Shown here: positions 1 to 9,750 of the stretch, one piece after another
Numbering within the stretch: position 1 is the stretch's first letter
Layout: each line of letters starts with the position of its first letter
Origin: Lysobacter sp. HDW10
Lineage (GTDB): Bacteria; Pseudomonadota; Gammaproteobacteria; Xanthomonadales; Xanthomonadaceae
DNA: 64,000 bases
Assembly: GCF_011300685.1 (NCBI RefSeq)
Contig: NZ_CP049864.1
Span: 1-64,000 of the forward strand
Reading direction: 5' to 3'
Notes under the pieces: model-generated
The model's database searches: none
What the model saw: the letters and a program-made list of their open reading frames with translations, nothing else
Told to the model about the DNA's origin: nothing
Position numbers and translations under genes: made by a program

Positions 1-338
1 AAGGTGGATTTGCCGATGCCGGGATCGCCGCCGATGAGGACCACCGCACCATCGACCAAGCCGCCACCCAAGACACGATCAAACTCGGAGATGCCCGTGC
101 TGACGCGCGTGGCTTCGGCGTAGTCGACGTCTTTCAATGCGGTAATTTTGGGCGACTCTAACTTGCCCGCCCAGCTGCTGCGACGTGACGCAGTGACAGC
201 CGCTTTTGATTCGAGTGTGATCTCAGTGAGTGAATTCCACGCACCGCAGGCATCGCATTGGCCGGCCCACTTCGCGCTATCAGCACCGCACTCCGTACAC
301 ACGAAGGCGGTTTTGGCTTTAACTTCGGATTTCTTCAT
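1..338 (-). CDS. radA: RadA/Sms DNA repair protein, N-terminal part only
   Basis: RadA is a RecA-like ATPase that helps process recombination intermediates. I translated this end by hand. From the ATG at 338 the protein starts MKKSEVKAKTAF and then shows a four-cysteine zinc finger (CTEC about residues 14-17, CDAC about residues 29-32). The start of the ATPase core follows, with the Walker A sequence GGDPGIGKST at the window edge. About 112 codons are present. The remaining ATPase and Lon-like domains lie outside the window. The family assignment is secure from the zinc finger plus Walker A order. It is on the same strand as ispH. Confidence 0.93.
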   Translation of the reverse strand, partial: MKKSEVKAKTAFVCTECGADSAKWAGQCDACGAWNSLTEITLESKAAVTASRRSSWAGKLESPKITALKDVDYAEATRVSTGISEFDRVLGGGLVDGAVVLIGGDPGIGKST

Positions 339-401
339 GAGGCGTCGCTGTAAGGTGTCCGACGAGCTTGAGGCAGGTGCGGCGCAAAAAGTGAGACGCG
401 A

Positions 402-1352
402 TCAATCGACGAGACGAACGCGCAATTCCTTCGGCAAAGCAAAGACCATCGATTCGGGCTCGCCATCGAGTTCTTTGAGCCCGTTCGCGCCAAGCTCGCG
501 CAGCCGTTGCAGCACCCCTTGCACCAACACATCCGGTGCAGAGGCACCGGCGGTGACACCGATGCACTGCTTGCCTTCAATCCACTCTGGCTGGATTTCA
601 TCTGCGGCATCGATGAGATAGGCCTCGACGCCTACACGCTCAGCCAACTCTCGCAAGCGATTGGAGTTGGAACTGTTGGGTGAACCGACCACCAACACCA
701 AGTCGCAGGTTTTGGTCAGGTCACGCACCGCGTCTTGGCGGTTTTGTGTGGCGTAACAGATGTCGTCATTGCGCGGCCCCTGCATGTGAGGGAAGCGCGC
801 GCGCAGGGTATCGATAATTTCGCGCGTGTCATCGACAGACAAGGTGGTTTGTGTTGTGTACGCCACATTCTCCGGCTGCGCGATTTGCATCGACTGCGCG
901 TCTTGCAAATCTTCCACGAGATAGATACGACCGCCGCCCGCGTTCGCGGCCCACTGCCCCATCGTGCCTTCCACTTCAGGATGGCCTTCGTGACCGATCA
1001 AGATCATGTCTCGACCTGCGCGGCAATGACGTGCGACTTCCAAATGCACCTTGGTCACCAACGGGCACGTGGCATCAAACACTTTAAGGCCGCGGCGGTC
1101 CGCTTCTTCTCGGACAGCCTTTGAAACACCATGCGCGGAAAATATGACCGTGCTGCCATCAGGGACTTCATCCAATTCTTCGACGAAGACCGCGCCGCGT
1201 GTGCGCAAATCGTCAACGACGAATTTATTGTGCACCACCTCATGCCTGACGTAGATCGGCGCGCCCAGAGTTTCGATGGCGCGTTTGACGATCTCAATCG
1301 CACGGTCAACGCCGGCACAGAAACCACGGGGATTGGCGAGCACGATATCCAT
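402..1352 (-). CDS. ispH: 4-hydroxy-3-methylbut-2-enyl diphosphate reductase
   Basis: Last enzyme of the MEP isoprenoid pathway, a [4Fe-4S] enzyme converting HMBPP to IPP and DMAPP. The 316-residue protein has the three cluster cysteines in their family contexts: GFCAGVDRA (C12), [11 protein letters not shown] (C96) and CYATQNRQ near residue 197. The HEVVHN motif near residue 40 and the TQTTLS segment are also present. Length is normal. It is the last gene of the ileS-lspA-ispH run, 12 bases after lspA, an arrangement common in proteobacteria. Another MEP gene, dxr, is at 60 kb in this window. Confidence 0.97.
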   Translation of the reverse strand: MDIVLANPRGFCAGVDRAIEIVKRAIETLGAPIYVRHEVVHNKFVVDDLRTRGAVFVEELDEVPDGSTVIFSAHGVSKAVREEADRRGLKVFDATCPLVTKVHLEVARHCRAGRDMILIGHEGHPEVEGTMGQWAANAGGGRIYLVEDLQDAQSMQIAQPENVAYTTQTTLSVDDTREIIDTLRARFPHMQGPRNDDICYATQNRQDAVRDLTKTCDLVLVVGSPNSSNSNRLRELAERVGVEAYLIDAADEIQPEWIEGKQCIGVTAGASAPDVLVQGVLQRLRELGANGLKELDGEPESMVFALPKELRVRLVD

Positions 1353-1364
1353 AGCGTTATTGTC

Positions 1365-1862
1365 TCACTCGCCTTGTTTCTTCGGTGCGAGGACCTGAAA
1401 CAGAATCACACCAATGGCGCCGCCCACAATCGCAGCATCCGCAATATTGAACGCAGGCCACACATAGCTACCCGCATACCACTTGATGAAATCGATCACG
1501 TGGCCATGTTGAATACGGTCGATGACATTGCCAATGGCGCCGCCGATGATCAGTGCGAACGGCAAGGCCGTGCGCCAATCATTGCGTGGCGTGCGCGCCA
1601 TCATGTGAATCAAGACGCCGGAAACAATCACTGCCAAGGCGCTGAACAACCAAATCTGCCAGCCGCCGCTATTTGCGAGGAAGCTGAAGGCTGCGCCTGT
1701 GTTGTAGGTGCGGAACCAGTTCCAAAACCCTGGAATCACGACGATATCGGTGTATTCCGGCAGGTGTGTCAGGACCCAACGTTTGCTGGCCTGATCTAAC
1801 ACAATCACGATGGCACTCAGCAGGAGCCAAGGCAACGCGTTGCGCTTCAGAAACCGTGACAT
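1365..1862 (-). CDS. lspA: Lipoprotein signal peptidase (signal peptidase II)
   Basis: Inner-membrane aspartic protease that removes signal peptides from diacylated prolipoproteins. The 165-residue protein has four hydrophobic segments. Its two conserved active-site regions are visible: [15 protein letters not shown] and [11 protein letters not shown], each with a catalytic Asp. The N-terminal LDQASKRW motif is also typical. The start codon overlaps the ileS stop by one base (TAATG), indicating translational coupling. Likely substrates in this window include NirK, the second PstS and the PCu(A)C protein, which carry lipoboxes. Confidence 0.97.
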   Translation of the reverse strand: MSRFLKRNALPWLLLSAIVIVLDQASKRWVLTHLPEYTDIVVIPGFWNWFRTYNTGAAFSFLANSGGWQIWLFSALAVIVSGVLIHMMARTPRNDWRTALPFALIIGGAIGNVIDRIQHGHVIDFIKWYAGSYVWPAFNIADAAIVGGAIGVILFQVLAPKKQGE

Positions 1863-4711
1863 TAGAAATACCTCCGTGTTTCACCCGCGCCGTCGATATT
1901 CGTCACACAGCGGCCGCAAAGATCCGGGTGCTCGGCATGCGTGCCGACATCGGCTTGACGATGCCAGCATCGAACGCATTTCGGCTTACTTGTGGCCTGC
2001 GCCAGCACGCCCATGACACCGTTTTGACTGTTTGTCACGGTGACATCGCCACTGATGAAGAGGAAACGCAATTCATCTTGCATCGGCGCGAGCCAAGCGG
2101 CTGTCTCTGCAGTTGCAGACACAGTGACGTCGGCTTCCAAGGCGGCACCGATCTCGCCGGCTGCACGCATCGGCTCAAGCGTTTTGTAAACTTGCTCGCG
2201 CAAGGCCATCAACGCATCGAACTGATCGGCGTCTACGCTCGCGCGATCAAGATACGCATCTACCGCTTCGTGACGCGTCGAGAACATGACATCTTTGGCC
2301 TTGTCGCCCGGCAGGTACTGCCACATTTCATCGCCGGTAAAGGCAAAAATGGGCGTAATCCAGCGAACGAAACACTGTGCGATATGCCACATCGCCGTTT
2401 GCGCGCTGCGGCGTGCAGGTGCGTTCTCTTGCAATGTGTACAGACGGTCTTTGGTGACGTCCAAATACATGGCGCCCAACTCAACGCTGCAGTAGTTCAT
2501 CAGCAATTGCACAACTTCCGCAAAATCATAGTCGGCATAGGCCGCCTCGATCTTGGCTTGAACGAGTGCGGTGCGATGCAAGATGTAACGATCCAAAGCC
2601 ACCATGTCGGCGCCTTGCACCGCATGTTTCACCGGATCGAAACCATCAAGGTTGCCGAGCAAGAATCGCGCTGTGTTGCGAATACGACGGTAAGCATCCG
2701 CGGTGCGCTTCAAGATTTCTTTCGACAGCGACATTTCATTGCTGTAGTCGGCAGAGGCGACCCACAAACGCAGAATGTCCGCACCGAGCGTCTTGATGAT
2801 TTCTTGGGGTTCAATGCCGTTGCCGAGCGACTTCGACATCTTTCGGCCTTGTTCGTCGACCGTAAACCCGTGCGTCAAACATTGCTTGTAAGGTGCTTGT
2901 TTATCGATCGCGACCGAAGACAACAGCGATGATTGGAACCAACCACGATGTTGGTCGGACCCTTCCAAATAGAGGTCCACCGGCAAATCATAGCCGCGTG
3001 CTTTGATGACGCATTGATGACTGACCCCCGAATCGAACCACACGTCAAGAATGTCGGTGATCTTGTCGTAGTGCGGCGCCTCATCACCTAAGAGATCAGC
3101 GGCGTCGAGGTCATACCAGGCATCCACACCGGCCGCTTCGACGCGCTCGGCCACTTTCGCCATCAAGTTGACGGTATCCGGATGCGGCTCGCCCGTTTCA
3201 CGATGCACGAAGAGTGCAATCGGCACACCCCATGTGCGTTGACGCGAGATCGTCCAGTCGGGTCGACCTTCAATCATGCCGGCAATACGTTGCTCACCCC
3301 ACGCGGGATACCAATGCACGCCCGGAATGGCTGCCAAGGCATCTTTGCGCAGGTTGCCCTTCTCCATCGAGATGAACCATTGCGGTGTCGCACGGAATAC
3401 CACTGGTTTTTTGTGGCGCCAACAGTTCGGGTAGCTGTGCGAGAGCTTGGATGCGGCAAGCAATGTGCCATTGCTACGCAGCACTTCAATGATGCCGTCT
3501 TGCATCTTCCAAATATGTTGGCCTGCCAACACAAGATCACCTGCAGGCAAGGTGCTCGGCAAATACACACCGCGACCATCCACAGGATTCAATTCGGCCG
3601 CACTGTATTGCTTGATCAAGCCATTGGCTTGCGAGACCTGGAAGTCTTCCTGACCATGACCCGGTGCGGTGTGCACGGCACCCGTACCGTCTTCGTCGGT
3701 CACGTGATCGCCGATCAGAATCGGCAAGACGCGACTTGTATAGAACGGGTGTTGCAATTGAAGTCCGCGCAGGGCTTCGCCTTGCACTTGACCATGCAGA
3801 TGCGCCGCCTCCATGCCATAGCGTTGCAGTGCGCGATCGACCAATTTGCTCGCCAGCACCAACCAACGCGGTTGACCACCACGCGCAGGGCCTTCAACCA
3901 AGCTGTATTCAATGTCGCCGCCGAGTGACACCGCAAGCGATGCCGGCAAGGTCCAAGGCGTGGTGGTCCAGATCGGCACAGCAATTTCGACGCCTTCCGG
4001 CAAGGTGACGCCAAATGCGGTTGCGACTGCGGTGGCATCCAACGCCGGATACGCCACGTCAATCGCAGGCGATTCTTTGTCTGCGTATTCGATTTCTGCT
4101 TCGGCCAATGCAGAGCCGCAATCGAAACACCAATAGACGGGCTTTACGCCGCGATCAAGGTGACCGTTCTCAACGACTTTCGCCAGTGCGCGAATTTCAT
4201 CCGCTTCGTACTTGAAGTCGAGCGTTGCGTAGCGGTTTTCCCAATCACCCAAAATGCCCAGACGCTTGAAGTCCGCACGTTGAATGTCGATTTGACCCGA
4301 GGCGTATTCGCGGCACTGTTGTCTGAAGGCTTTCGCATCCAGCTTGTCGCCGACCTTGCCGAATTTCTTTTCGATGGCAATTTCGATGGGCAGACCATGG
4401 CAATCCCAGCCGGGAATATACGGCGCATCAAACCCGGCCAAAGTGCGCGAGCGCACAATGACGTCCTTCAAAATTTTGTTGACGGCGTGACCCAAGTGGA
4501 TGGAACCATTTGCGTACGGCGGACCGTCGTGCAGCATGAACACCGGACGACCTTTCGTATGCGCACGAATCTGCGCGTACAAGCCTTCTGAATCCCATCG
4601 GGCGAACAGTGCCGGCTCTCGGCTCGGCAAATCCCCACGCATCGGAAATGCAGTTTCCGGCAGGTGGATGGAGTCTTTATAACGACGATTGTCTTTGTCT
4701 TGCTCGCTCAC
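1862..4711 (-). CDS. ileS: Isoleucyl-tRNA synthetase
   Basis: Class I aminoacyl-tRNA synthetase charging tRNA-Ile, with an editing domain against valine. The 949-residue protein has the HIGH signature in [15 protein letters not shown] near residue 68 and the KMSKSLGN signature near residue 610. A C-terminal zinc site is formed by CVRCW and CGRCV in the last 35 residues, as in the bacterial IleS family. ribF lies 8 bases upstream and lspA overlaps at the 3' end, so ribF-ileS-lspA-ispH reads as one operon. Confidence 0.98.
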   Translation of the reverse strand: MSEQDKDNRRYKDSIHLPETAFPMRGDLPSREPALFARWDSEGLYAQIRAHTKGRPVFMLHDGPPYANGSIHLGHAVNKILKDVIVRSRTLAGFDAPYIPGWDCHGLPIEIAIEKKFGKVGDKLDAKAFRQQCREYASGQIDIQRADFKRLGILGDWENRYATLDFKYEADEIRALAKVVENGHLDRGVKPVYWCFDCGSALAEAEIEYADKESPAIDVAYPALDATAVATAFGVTLPEGVEIAVPIWTTTPWTLPASLAVSLGGDIEYSLVEGPARGGQPRWLVLASKLVDRALQRYGMEAAHLHGQVQGEALRGLQLQHPFYTSRVLPILIGDHVTDEDGTGAVHTAPGHGQEDFQVSQANGLIKQYSAAELNPVDGRGVYLPSTLPAGDLVLAGQHIWKMQDGIIEVLRSNGTLLAASKLSHSYPNCWRHKKPVVFRATPQWFISMEKGNLRKDALAAIPGVHWYPAWGEQRIAGMIEGRPDWTISRQRTWGVPIALFVHRETGEPHPDTVNLMAKVAERVEAAGVDAWYDLDAADLLGDEAPHYDKITDILDVWFDSGVSHQCVIKARGYDLPVDLYLEGSDQHRGWFQSSLLSSVAIDKQAPYKQCLTHGFTVDEQGRKMSKSLGNGIEPQEIIKTLGADILRLWVASADYSNEMSLSKEILKRTADAYRRIRNTARFLLGNLDGFDPVKHAVQGADMVALDRYILHRTALVQAKIEAAYADYDFAEVVQLLMNYCSVELGAMYLDVTKDRLYTLQENAPARRSAQTAMWHIAQCFVRWITPIFAFTGDEMWQYLPGDKAKDVMFSTRHEAVDAYLDRASVDADQFDALMALREQVYKTLEPMRAAGEIGAALEADVTVSATAETAAWLAPMQDELRFLFISGDVTVTNSQNGVMGVLAQATSKPKCVRCWHRQADVGTHAEHPDLCGRCVTNIDGAGETRRYF

Positions 4712-4719
4712 GCGTGTGC

Positions 4720-5679
4720 TCAGTTGACTTTCAATGGATCGGAATTGGGATGCATACCGAGAATGGCACGCGCTTGTGCGTCATCGATACGCATTTGCAG
4801 GACAAGGTCATCCAAGGAATTGAATCGCACCTCATCACGCAGTTTTTCGACGAACGCCACTTCGAGATGTTTGCCGTAGAGGTCGCCGTCGAAATCAAAA
4901 ATATGGGCTTCAAGCAAGGGTTCGACGCCATTGACTGTCGGGCGCGTGCCAAAGCTCGCGACGCCGGGTTTGGGCGCTGCATCAATGCCATGCACGCGCA
5001 CTGCATAAATGCCTTGCAACGCAGGCCGGTAGTGTCCATAGCGAATGTTCGCCGTGGGGTAGCCCAAGGTGCGGCCTAATTGTTGTCCGCGAACCACGCG
5101 TCCGCTGATGGCATAAGGGCGACCCAGCATACGTTCGACTTCATCGAACCGGCCTTCCGCCAACATCGCGCGAATGCCCGTGCTTGAAACGCGTGCATCA
5201 CCGACGGCCACGCCTTCGATCTCACATGCACGAAAGCCTTTCTCAGCGCCCATTGCACGAAGCATGGCCATATCACCCGTGCGGCGATGACCAAATCGAA
5301 ATTCAGGACCGACCCACACCGCATTCGCGCGCAGTCGATTGACGAGCACTTCATTGACGAAGTCTTCTGCGGACATCTGCGTCATCGCTGCATTGAAGCG
5401 AAGCAAGCCAACGGCATCTGCACCCAGCCTGCGCAAACCGACCACTTTGTCACGCGGCAACATCAATCGCTGCGGCTGCGTTTCTTTTGCGAAGAACTCG
5501 CGCGGCAAGGGTTCAAATGAAATCGCGACGGCCGGCAAGTTGTGCGCATGCGCATCCGTGACAGCTTGGCGCACCAGCGCCTGATGGCCCCGGTGGAGTC
5601 CGTCAAAAGCACCTATACAGACCACGCTGCCCTGTGGGAACAACGTCCCGCCAACAGGGTCGCGAAACACTCGATTCAT
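4720..5679 (-). CDS. ribF: Bifunctional riboflavin kinase / FAD synthetase
   Basis: Makes FMN and then FAD from riboflavin. The 319-residue protein has the N-terminal nucleotidyltransferase half, with the [15 protein letters not shown] motif (residues about 22-36) and [12 protein letters not shown] near residue 165. The C-terminal flavokinase half contains [17 protein letters not shown] and [13 protein letters not shown]. It sits directly before ileS, the usual proteobacterial order, and 37 bases after murJ. FMN binding to mRNA is not indicated: no RFN-type leader was seen. Confidence 0.97.
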   Translation of the reverse strand: MNRVFRDPVGGTLFPQGSVVCIGAFDGLHRGHQALVRQAVTDAHAHNLPAVAISFEPLPREFFAKETQPQRLMLPRDKVVGLRRLGADAVGLLRFNAAMTQMSAEDFVNEVLVNRLRANAVWVGPEFRFGHRRTGDMAMLRAMGAEKGFRACEIEGVAVGDARVSSTGIRAMLAEGRFDEVERMLGRPYAISGRVVRGQQLGRTLGYPTANIRYGHYRPALQGIYAVRVHGIDAAPKPGVASFGTRPTVNGVEPLLEAHIFDFDGDLYGKHLEVAFVEKLRDEVRFNSLDDLVLQMRIDDAQARAILGMHPNSDPLKVN

Positions 5680-5716
5680 ATCATTTGCATTATACGGATG
5701 GGGCCACGCCGATCAC

Positions 5717-7354
5717 TCAGTGCTCTTTGAAATCGCGCACGCGGAAGCCCAAGGCGTACATCGCGCCGAAGTACGTCAACGCACCACCGCCCACGAGGCC
5801 ACTGAGCCAGAAAATTCGCGTCCACACACTGGCGGTCGGGAAATCCGGCCCGAAGTACTGACCCACCAACAAAAACACCGCCATGGCGACGTTGGCCATC
5901 AACAGGCGCTTCACAAAGCGCGCCCAGCCGGGTTGCGCATCGTAGACGCCCGCCTTTTTCAGCCACCAGCACAATAGGGTCAAGTTCAGATAGCTCGACA
6001 GTGCACTGGCAATGCCCAAGGCGAAATGGAAGCCCGGCAGGTTGGCAAACGTCGCCATCACACCGCCCGTCTTGGCGGATTCAGGTGCCCAGAAGTAGTA
6101 GAGCAAGGCAAGCAAGGCCACGTTGAACACCATGTTCGCGACCAGCGCAACGAGACCCGCGCGCATCGGCGTTGTGGTGTCTTGGCGTGCATAGAACGCA
6201 GGCAAGACGGTTTTGACCAAGGCAAACGCGGGCAAGCCGAAGCTCAAGCCGAAGACTGACAAGGCGGTCATGCGTGCTGCGGCCTCATCAAATTTATTGT
6301 GCTGGAACACCGTTGATACCAGCGGCAAGGACAGCAGCATCAAGCCCAACATCGCCGGCAAAATGATGATCAGCGTGCTGCGCAGACCCCAGTCCAGCGA
6401 TTTTGAAAAGGCATGGCGATCTGCATTGACGTGATGGCGCGACAAGGCCGGCAAGATGACCGTGCCCAATGCAATACCGAACACACCTAAGGGCAGTTCG
6501 AGGAAGCGATCAGCCGTAGAGAGCCAGCTTTGCGAGCCCGACGCCAACTTCGCCGCAATGAAGGTGTCGAACAGCAAATTGATTTGCGCGACAGACGAAC
6601 CGATCAAGGTCGGCACCATCAATTTCATGACGCGTCGAACGTCCGGATGCCTGAAACCAAGCTTCGGAACCGCCAACAAATCGAGTTTTGCGAGGGCCGG
6701 AAATTGGAACAGAAGCTGCAAAATGCCACCCGCCATCACCGCCCAACCCAGGGCCAAAATCGGCGGATCGGTGTAGTTCTTGCCCCAAAGCGCGGCCACG
6801 ATCATGCAGATGTTCAATATGACCGGCGCAAAGGCTGGCAAGCCGAAACGCTGATAGCTGTTCAACGCACCCGCCGCCAATGCCGTCAGCGACACGAAGA
6901 GCAGGAAGGGGAAGGTCAGATAGAGCAGTTGCGTGATGAGCTCAACCTGCCCCGGCACGGGTTCCTCTGTGTTCGAGAACAAGGTGGCAATCCACGGCGC
7001 GCAGAGCATGCCGAGTGCGGTCACGATCATGAGCACGGCGCTCAAGGTGCCGGCAGTTCGGGCGACCAGCGCCTTTAGATCTGCATGGGGGCGTGTTTCT
7101 TTGATCTCAGTGAAGACCGGGACGAAGGCTGTGGAAAACGAGCCCTCGGCAAACAGGCGGCGCATGAAATTGGGGATCCGAAAGGCCACCCAGAAGGCGT
7201 CTGTAACCGCATTGGCGCCAAACTGTGTATTGACGGCAATATCGCGCAATAGCCCGAATACACGGCTAATCAGCGTCATGCTCCCAAACGCGGCAATGCC
7301 ACGCGCCATGCTCTTCTGGCGGGGCTTGGGGGCAACTGAAGGGCTTGGCTTCAT
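5717..7354 (-). CDS. murJ: Lipid II flippase MurJ (MviN)
   Basis: Polytopic inner-membrane flippase of the MOP superfamily that moves lipid II to the periplasmic face for peptidoglycan synthesis. The protein has about 14 hydrophobic segments and the typical N-terminal family sequence GSMTLISRVFGLLRDI, followed by RRLFAEGSFSTAFVPVF. I chose the ATG at 7354 (545 residues) because an AGGA sequence lies 9 bases before it. An in-frame start 8 codons further upstream is possible. It diverges from rpsT, and ribF follows on the same strand. Confidence 0.95.
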   Translation of the reverse strand: MKPSPSVAPKPRQKSMARGIAAFGSMTLISRVFGLLRDIAVNTQFGANAVTDAFWVAFRIPNFMRRLFAEGSFSTAFVPVFTEIKETRPHADLKALVARTAGTLSAVLMIVTALGMLCAPWIATLFSNTEEPVPGQVELITQLLYLTFPFLLFVSLTALAAGALNSYQRFGLPAFAPVILNICMIVAALWGKNYTDPPILALGWAVMAGGILQLLFQFPALAKLDLLAVPKLGFRHPDVRRVMKLMVPTLIGSSVAQINLLFDTFIAAKLASGSQSWLSTADRFLELPLGVFGIALGTVILPALSRHHVNADRHAFSKSLDWGLRSTLIIILPAMLGLMLLSLPLVSTVFQHNKFDEAAARMTALSVFGLSFGLPAFALVKTVLPAFYARQDTTTPMRAGLVALVANMVFNVALLALLYYFWAPESAKTGGVMATFANLPGFHFALGIASALSSYLNLTLLCWWLKKAGVYDAQPGWARFVKRLLMANVAMAVFLLVGQYFGPDFPTASVWTRIFWLSGLVGGGALTYFGAMYALGFRVRDFKEH

Positions 7355-7369
7355 TCGAGGGTGTCCTGG

Positions 7370-7398
7370 TTGACGCAATGGGTATTCTCAGCCATAAT
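7370..7398 (+). promoter_or_regulatory. Sigma-70 promoter of rpsT
   Basis: TTGACG at 7370-7375 and CATAAT at 7393-7398 are separated by exactly 17 bases, a near-consensus housekeeping promoter. The predicted start, near 7405, leaves a leader of about 48 bases before the rpsT GTG. Confidence 0.82.
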
Positions 7399-7452
7399 TT
7401 CCGGTCTCGCCTAGAGCGAGCTCTTCCTTAATCCGATTTTTCAGGTTTACTC

Positions 7453-7722
7453 GTGGCCAATATCAAGTCTGCCAAGAAGCGCGCAAAGCAAACCATTGTG
7501 CGCAATGCCCGCAACAACAGCCAGCGTTCGATGCTGCGCACGTCGGTCAAGAAGGTGCTGAAAGCACTTCAAGACAACGACGCGCAAGGCGCGACCGAAG
7601 CGCTCGCCGCTGCAACCCCGATTCTCGATCGTTTCGCCTCGCGCGGTCTGATCCACAAGAACAAGGCCGCTCGTCATAAGAGCCGCCTCAATGCACGTAT
7701 TCGTGCGTTGAAAGCCGCTTAA
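7453..7722 (+). CDS. rpsT: 30S ribosomal protein S20
   Basis: Small-subunit protein binding 16S rRNA. The 89-residue, very basic protein begins [13 protein letters not shown] and ends in the typical [16 protein letters not shown] helix. Translation starts at GTG with a poor Shine-Dalgarno sequence. S20 genes in enterobacteria also use a weak start linked to autogenous control, so the same may apply here (inference). It is a single-gene unit: strong promoter upstream, strong terminator 24 bases downstream, murJ divergent and obgE convergent. Confidence 0.98.
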   Translation: MANIKSAKKRAKQTIVRNARNNSQRSMLRTSVKKVLKALQDNDAQGATEALAAATPILDRFASRGLIHKNKAARHKSRLNARIRALKAA

Positions 7723-7745
7723 GACGTACAACGGATTGGAAGAAC

Positions 7746-7772
7746 AAAAACCCGGGGAAACCCGGGTTTTTT
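7746..7772. terminator. Rho-independent terminator between rpsT and obgE
   Basis: AAACCCGGG and CCCGGGTTT arms around a short loop are followed on the plus strand by a run of six T. The minus strand also reads into a T run (five A at the left end), so the hairpin can end both rpsT and obgE transcripts. Confidence 0.9.
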
Positions 7773-7798
7773 GTGTGCGTGTGCTGTGGATGCCGAAC

Positions 7799-8848
<1,050 letters not shown>

Positions 8849-8874
8849 TTAATTCAAATACGGAGATGAAAATG

Positions 8875-8901
8875 AAAAGCCCCGCCGAAGCGGGGCCTTT
8901 C
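8875..8901 (-). terminator. Terminator after rplU-rpmA
   Basis: Read on the minus strand, GCCCCGC and GCGGGGC arms close a TTCG tetraloop and are followed by TTTTCATTTTC. It should end most rplU-rpmA transcripts before obgE. Confidence 0.85.
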
Positions 8902-8922
8902 GAAAGCAAACGCCCGGGCGGA

Positions 8923-9183
8923 TTATTCGCCGGAGACGACGCTCACCGTGCGGCGCTTGTTAGCACCCTTCACGGAGAACTCAACCTTGCCGTCGACCAG
9001 CGCGAACAAGGTGTGGTCACGGCCCAAGCCCACGCCGGTACCCGGGTGGAATTGCGTGCCGCGTTGGCGAACGATGATGTTGCCGGCTTCAATGGCTTGG
9101 CCGCCGTACATCTTGACGCCGAGGTATTTCGGGTTGGAATCGCGACCGTTGCGCGAGGAGCCTACGCCCTTCTTATGTGCCAT
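8923..9183 (-). CDS. rpmA: 50S ribosomal protein L27
   Basis: Large-subunit protein whose N-terminus reaches the peptidyl-transferase centre. The 86-residue protein begins [19 protein letters not shown], the form without the cleavable N-terminal extension found in Firmicutes. A strong AAGGAGAG Shine-Dalgarno sequence precedes the ATG. It lies 12 bases after rplU in a two-gene unit. Confidence 0.98.
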   Translation of the reverse strand: MAHKKGVGSSRNGRDSNPKYLGVKMYGGQAIEAGNIIVRQRGTQFHPGTGVGLGRDHTLFALVDGKVEFSVKGANKRRTVSVVSGE

Positions 9184-9195
9184 GAGGTTCTCTCC

Positions 9196-9513
9196 TTACT
9201 TCTTGCCGCCGGCAATGCCGGTGATCTCGATTTCGGTGTAATGCTGACGGTGACCCATCTGCTTCATGTGGTGCTTACGGCGACGGAACTTCACGATGCG
9301 CAATTTATCAGCGCGGCCGTGGCCGACAACCTTGGCGGAAACGGTAGCGCCCTTCAGCGCATCACCGAACTTCACGCCATCGCCATCACCCAGCATCAGG
9401 ATTTGATCGAACGTGACGTCCTTACCAGCCTCAAGGTCGAGTTTCTCGACGCGCAGGGTTTCGCCCTGCATCACGCGGTATTGCTTACCGCCGGTTACTA
9501 CAACTGCGTACAT
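9196..9513 (-). CDS. rplU: 50S ribosomal protein L21
   Basis: Large-subunit protein binding 23S rRNA. The 105-residue protein begins [14 protein letters not shown] and contains the [16 protein letters not shown] segment typical of L21. I chose the ATG at 9513 rather than the in-frame TTG two codons upstream, because of an AAGGAAG sequence about 8 bases before it. It is first in rplU-rpmA, with its own promoter and a structured leader. Confidence 0.98.
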   Translation of the reverse strand: MYAVVVTGGKQYRVMQGETLRVEKLDLEAGKDVTFDQILMLGDGDGVKFGDALKGATVSAKVVGHGRADKLRIVKFRRRKHHMKQMGHRQHYTEIEITGIAGGKK

Positions 9514-9539
9514 GACCAAGCTTCCTTTGTCGTTATTGT

Positions 9540-9568
9540 GGTCCAGCGCGCTTCAGGCGCACTGAACC
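9540..9568 (-). promoter_or_regulatory. Hairpin at the 5' end of the rplU mRNA
   Basis: The minus-strand RNA folds as GGTTCAGTGCGC, loop CTGAA, GCGCGCTGGACC: 12 continuous pairs including two G-U pairs. It starts within one or two bases of the predicted transcription start and ends 26 bases before the rplU ATG. It may stabilise the mRNA or serve as an L21 autoregulatory site. Neither role is shown by sequence alone. Confidence 0.6.
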
Positions 9569-9572
9569 GAGA

Positions 9573-9602
9573 ATTATAGCAGCGCGTAGAGGCTTGCTGC
9601 AA
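9573..9602 (-). promoter_or_regulatory. Sigma-70 promoter of rplU-rpmA
   Basis: On the minus strand, TTGCAG (9602-9597), an 18-base spacer and a perfect TATAAT (9578-9573) preceded by TGC, which is an extended -10. Predicted start near 9566. Confidence 0.82.
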
Positions 9603-9750
9603 GGTCAATAACCGGAAAGGGATGGACGCCTAAGATATTGATTTTAAACGAAGACCCAACAGATCCGGGGGATTCGTCCGGCGCCCTTGAATGGCAGCGT
9701 CATGACCGCCACTCAGCTTAAACTTATCGATTGGCCGACGGAAACCCAAG

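Noticed and set aside
148-621. Plus-strand frame over radA and ispH
   Set aside because: Arginine/serine-rich shadow of genes on the other strand. No family features.
9600-9750. LexA box before uvrA
   Set aside because: No inverted CTG-type or AGTA-type pair with proper spacing was found.
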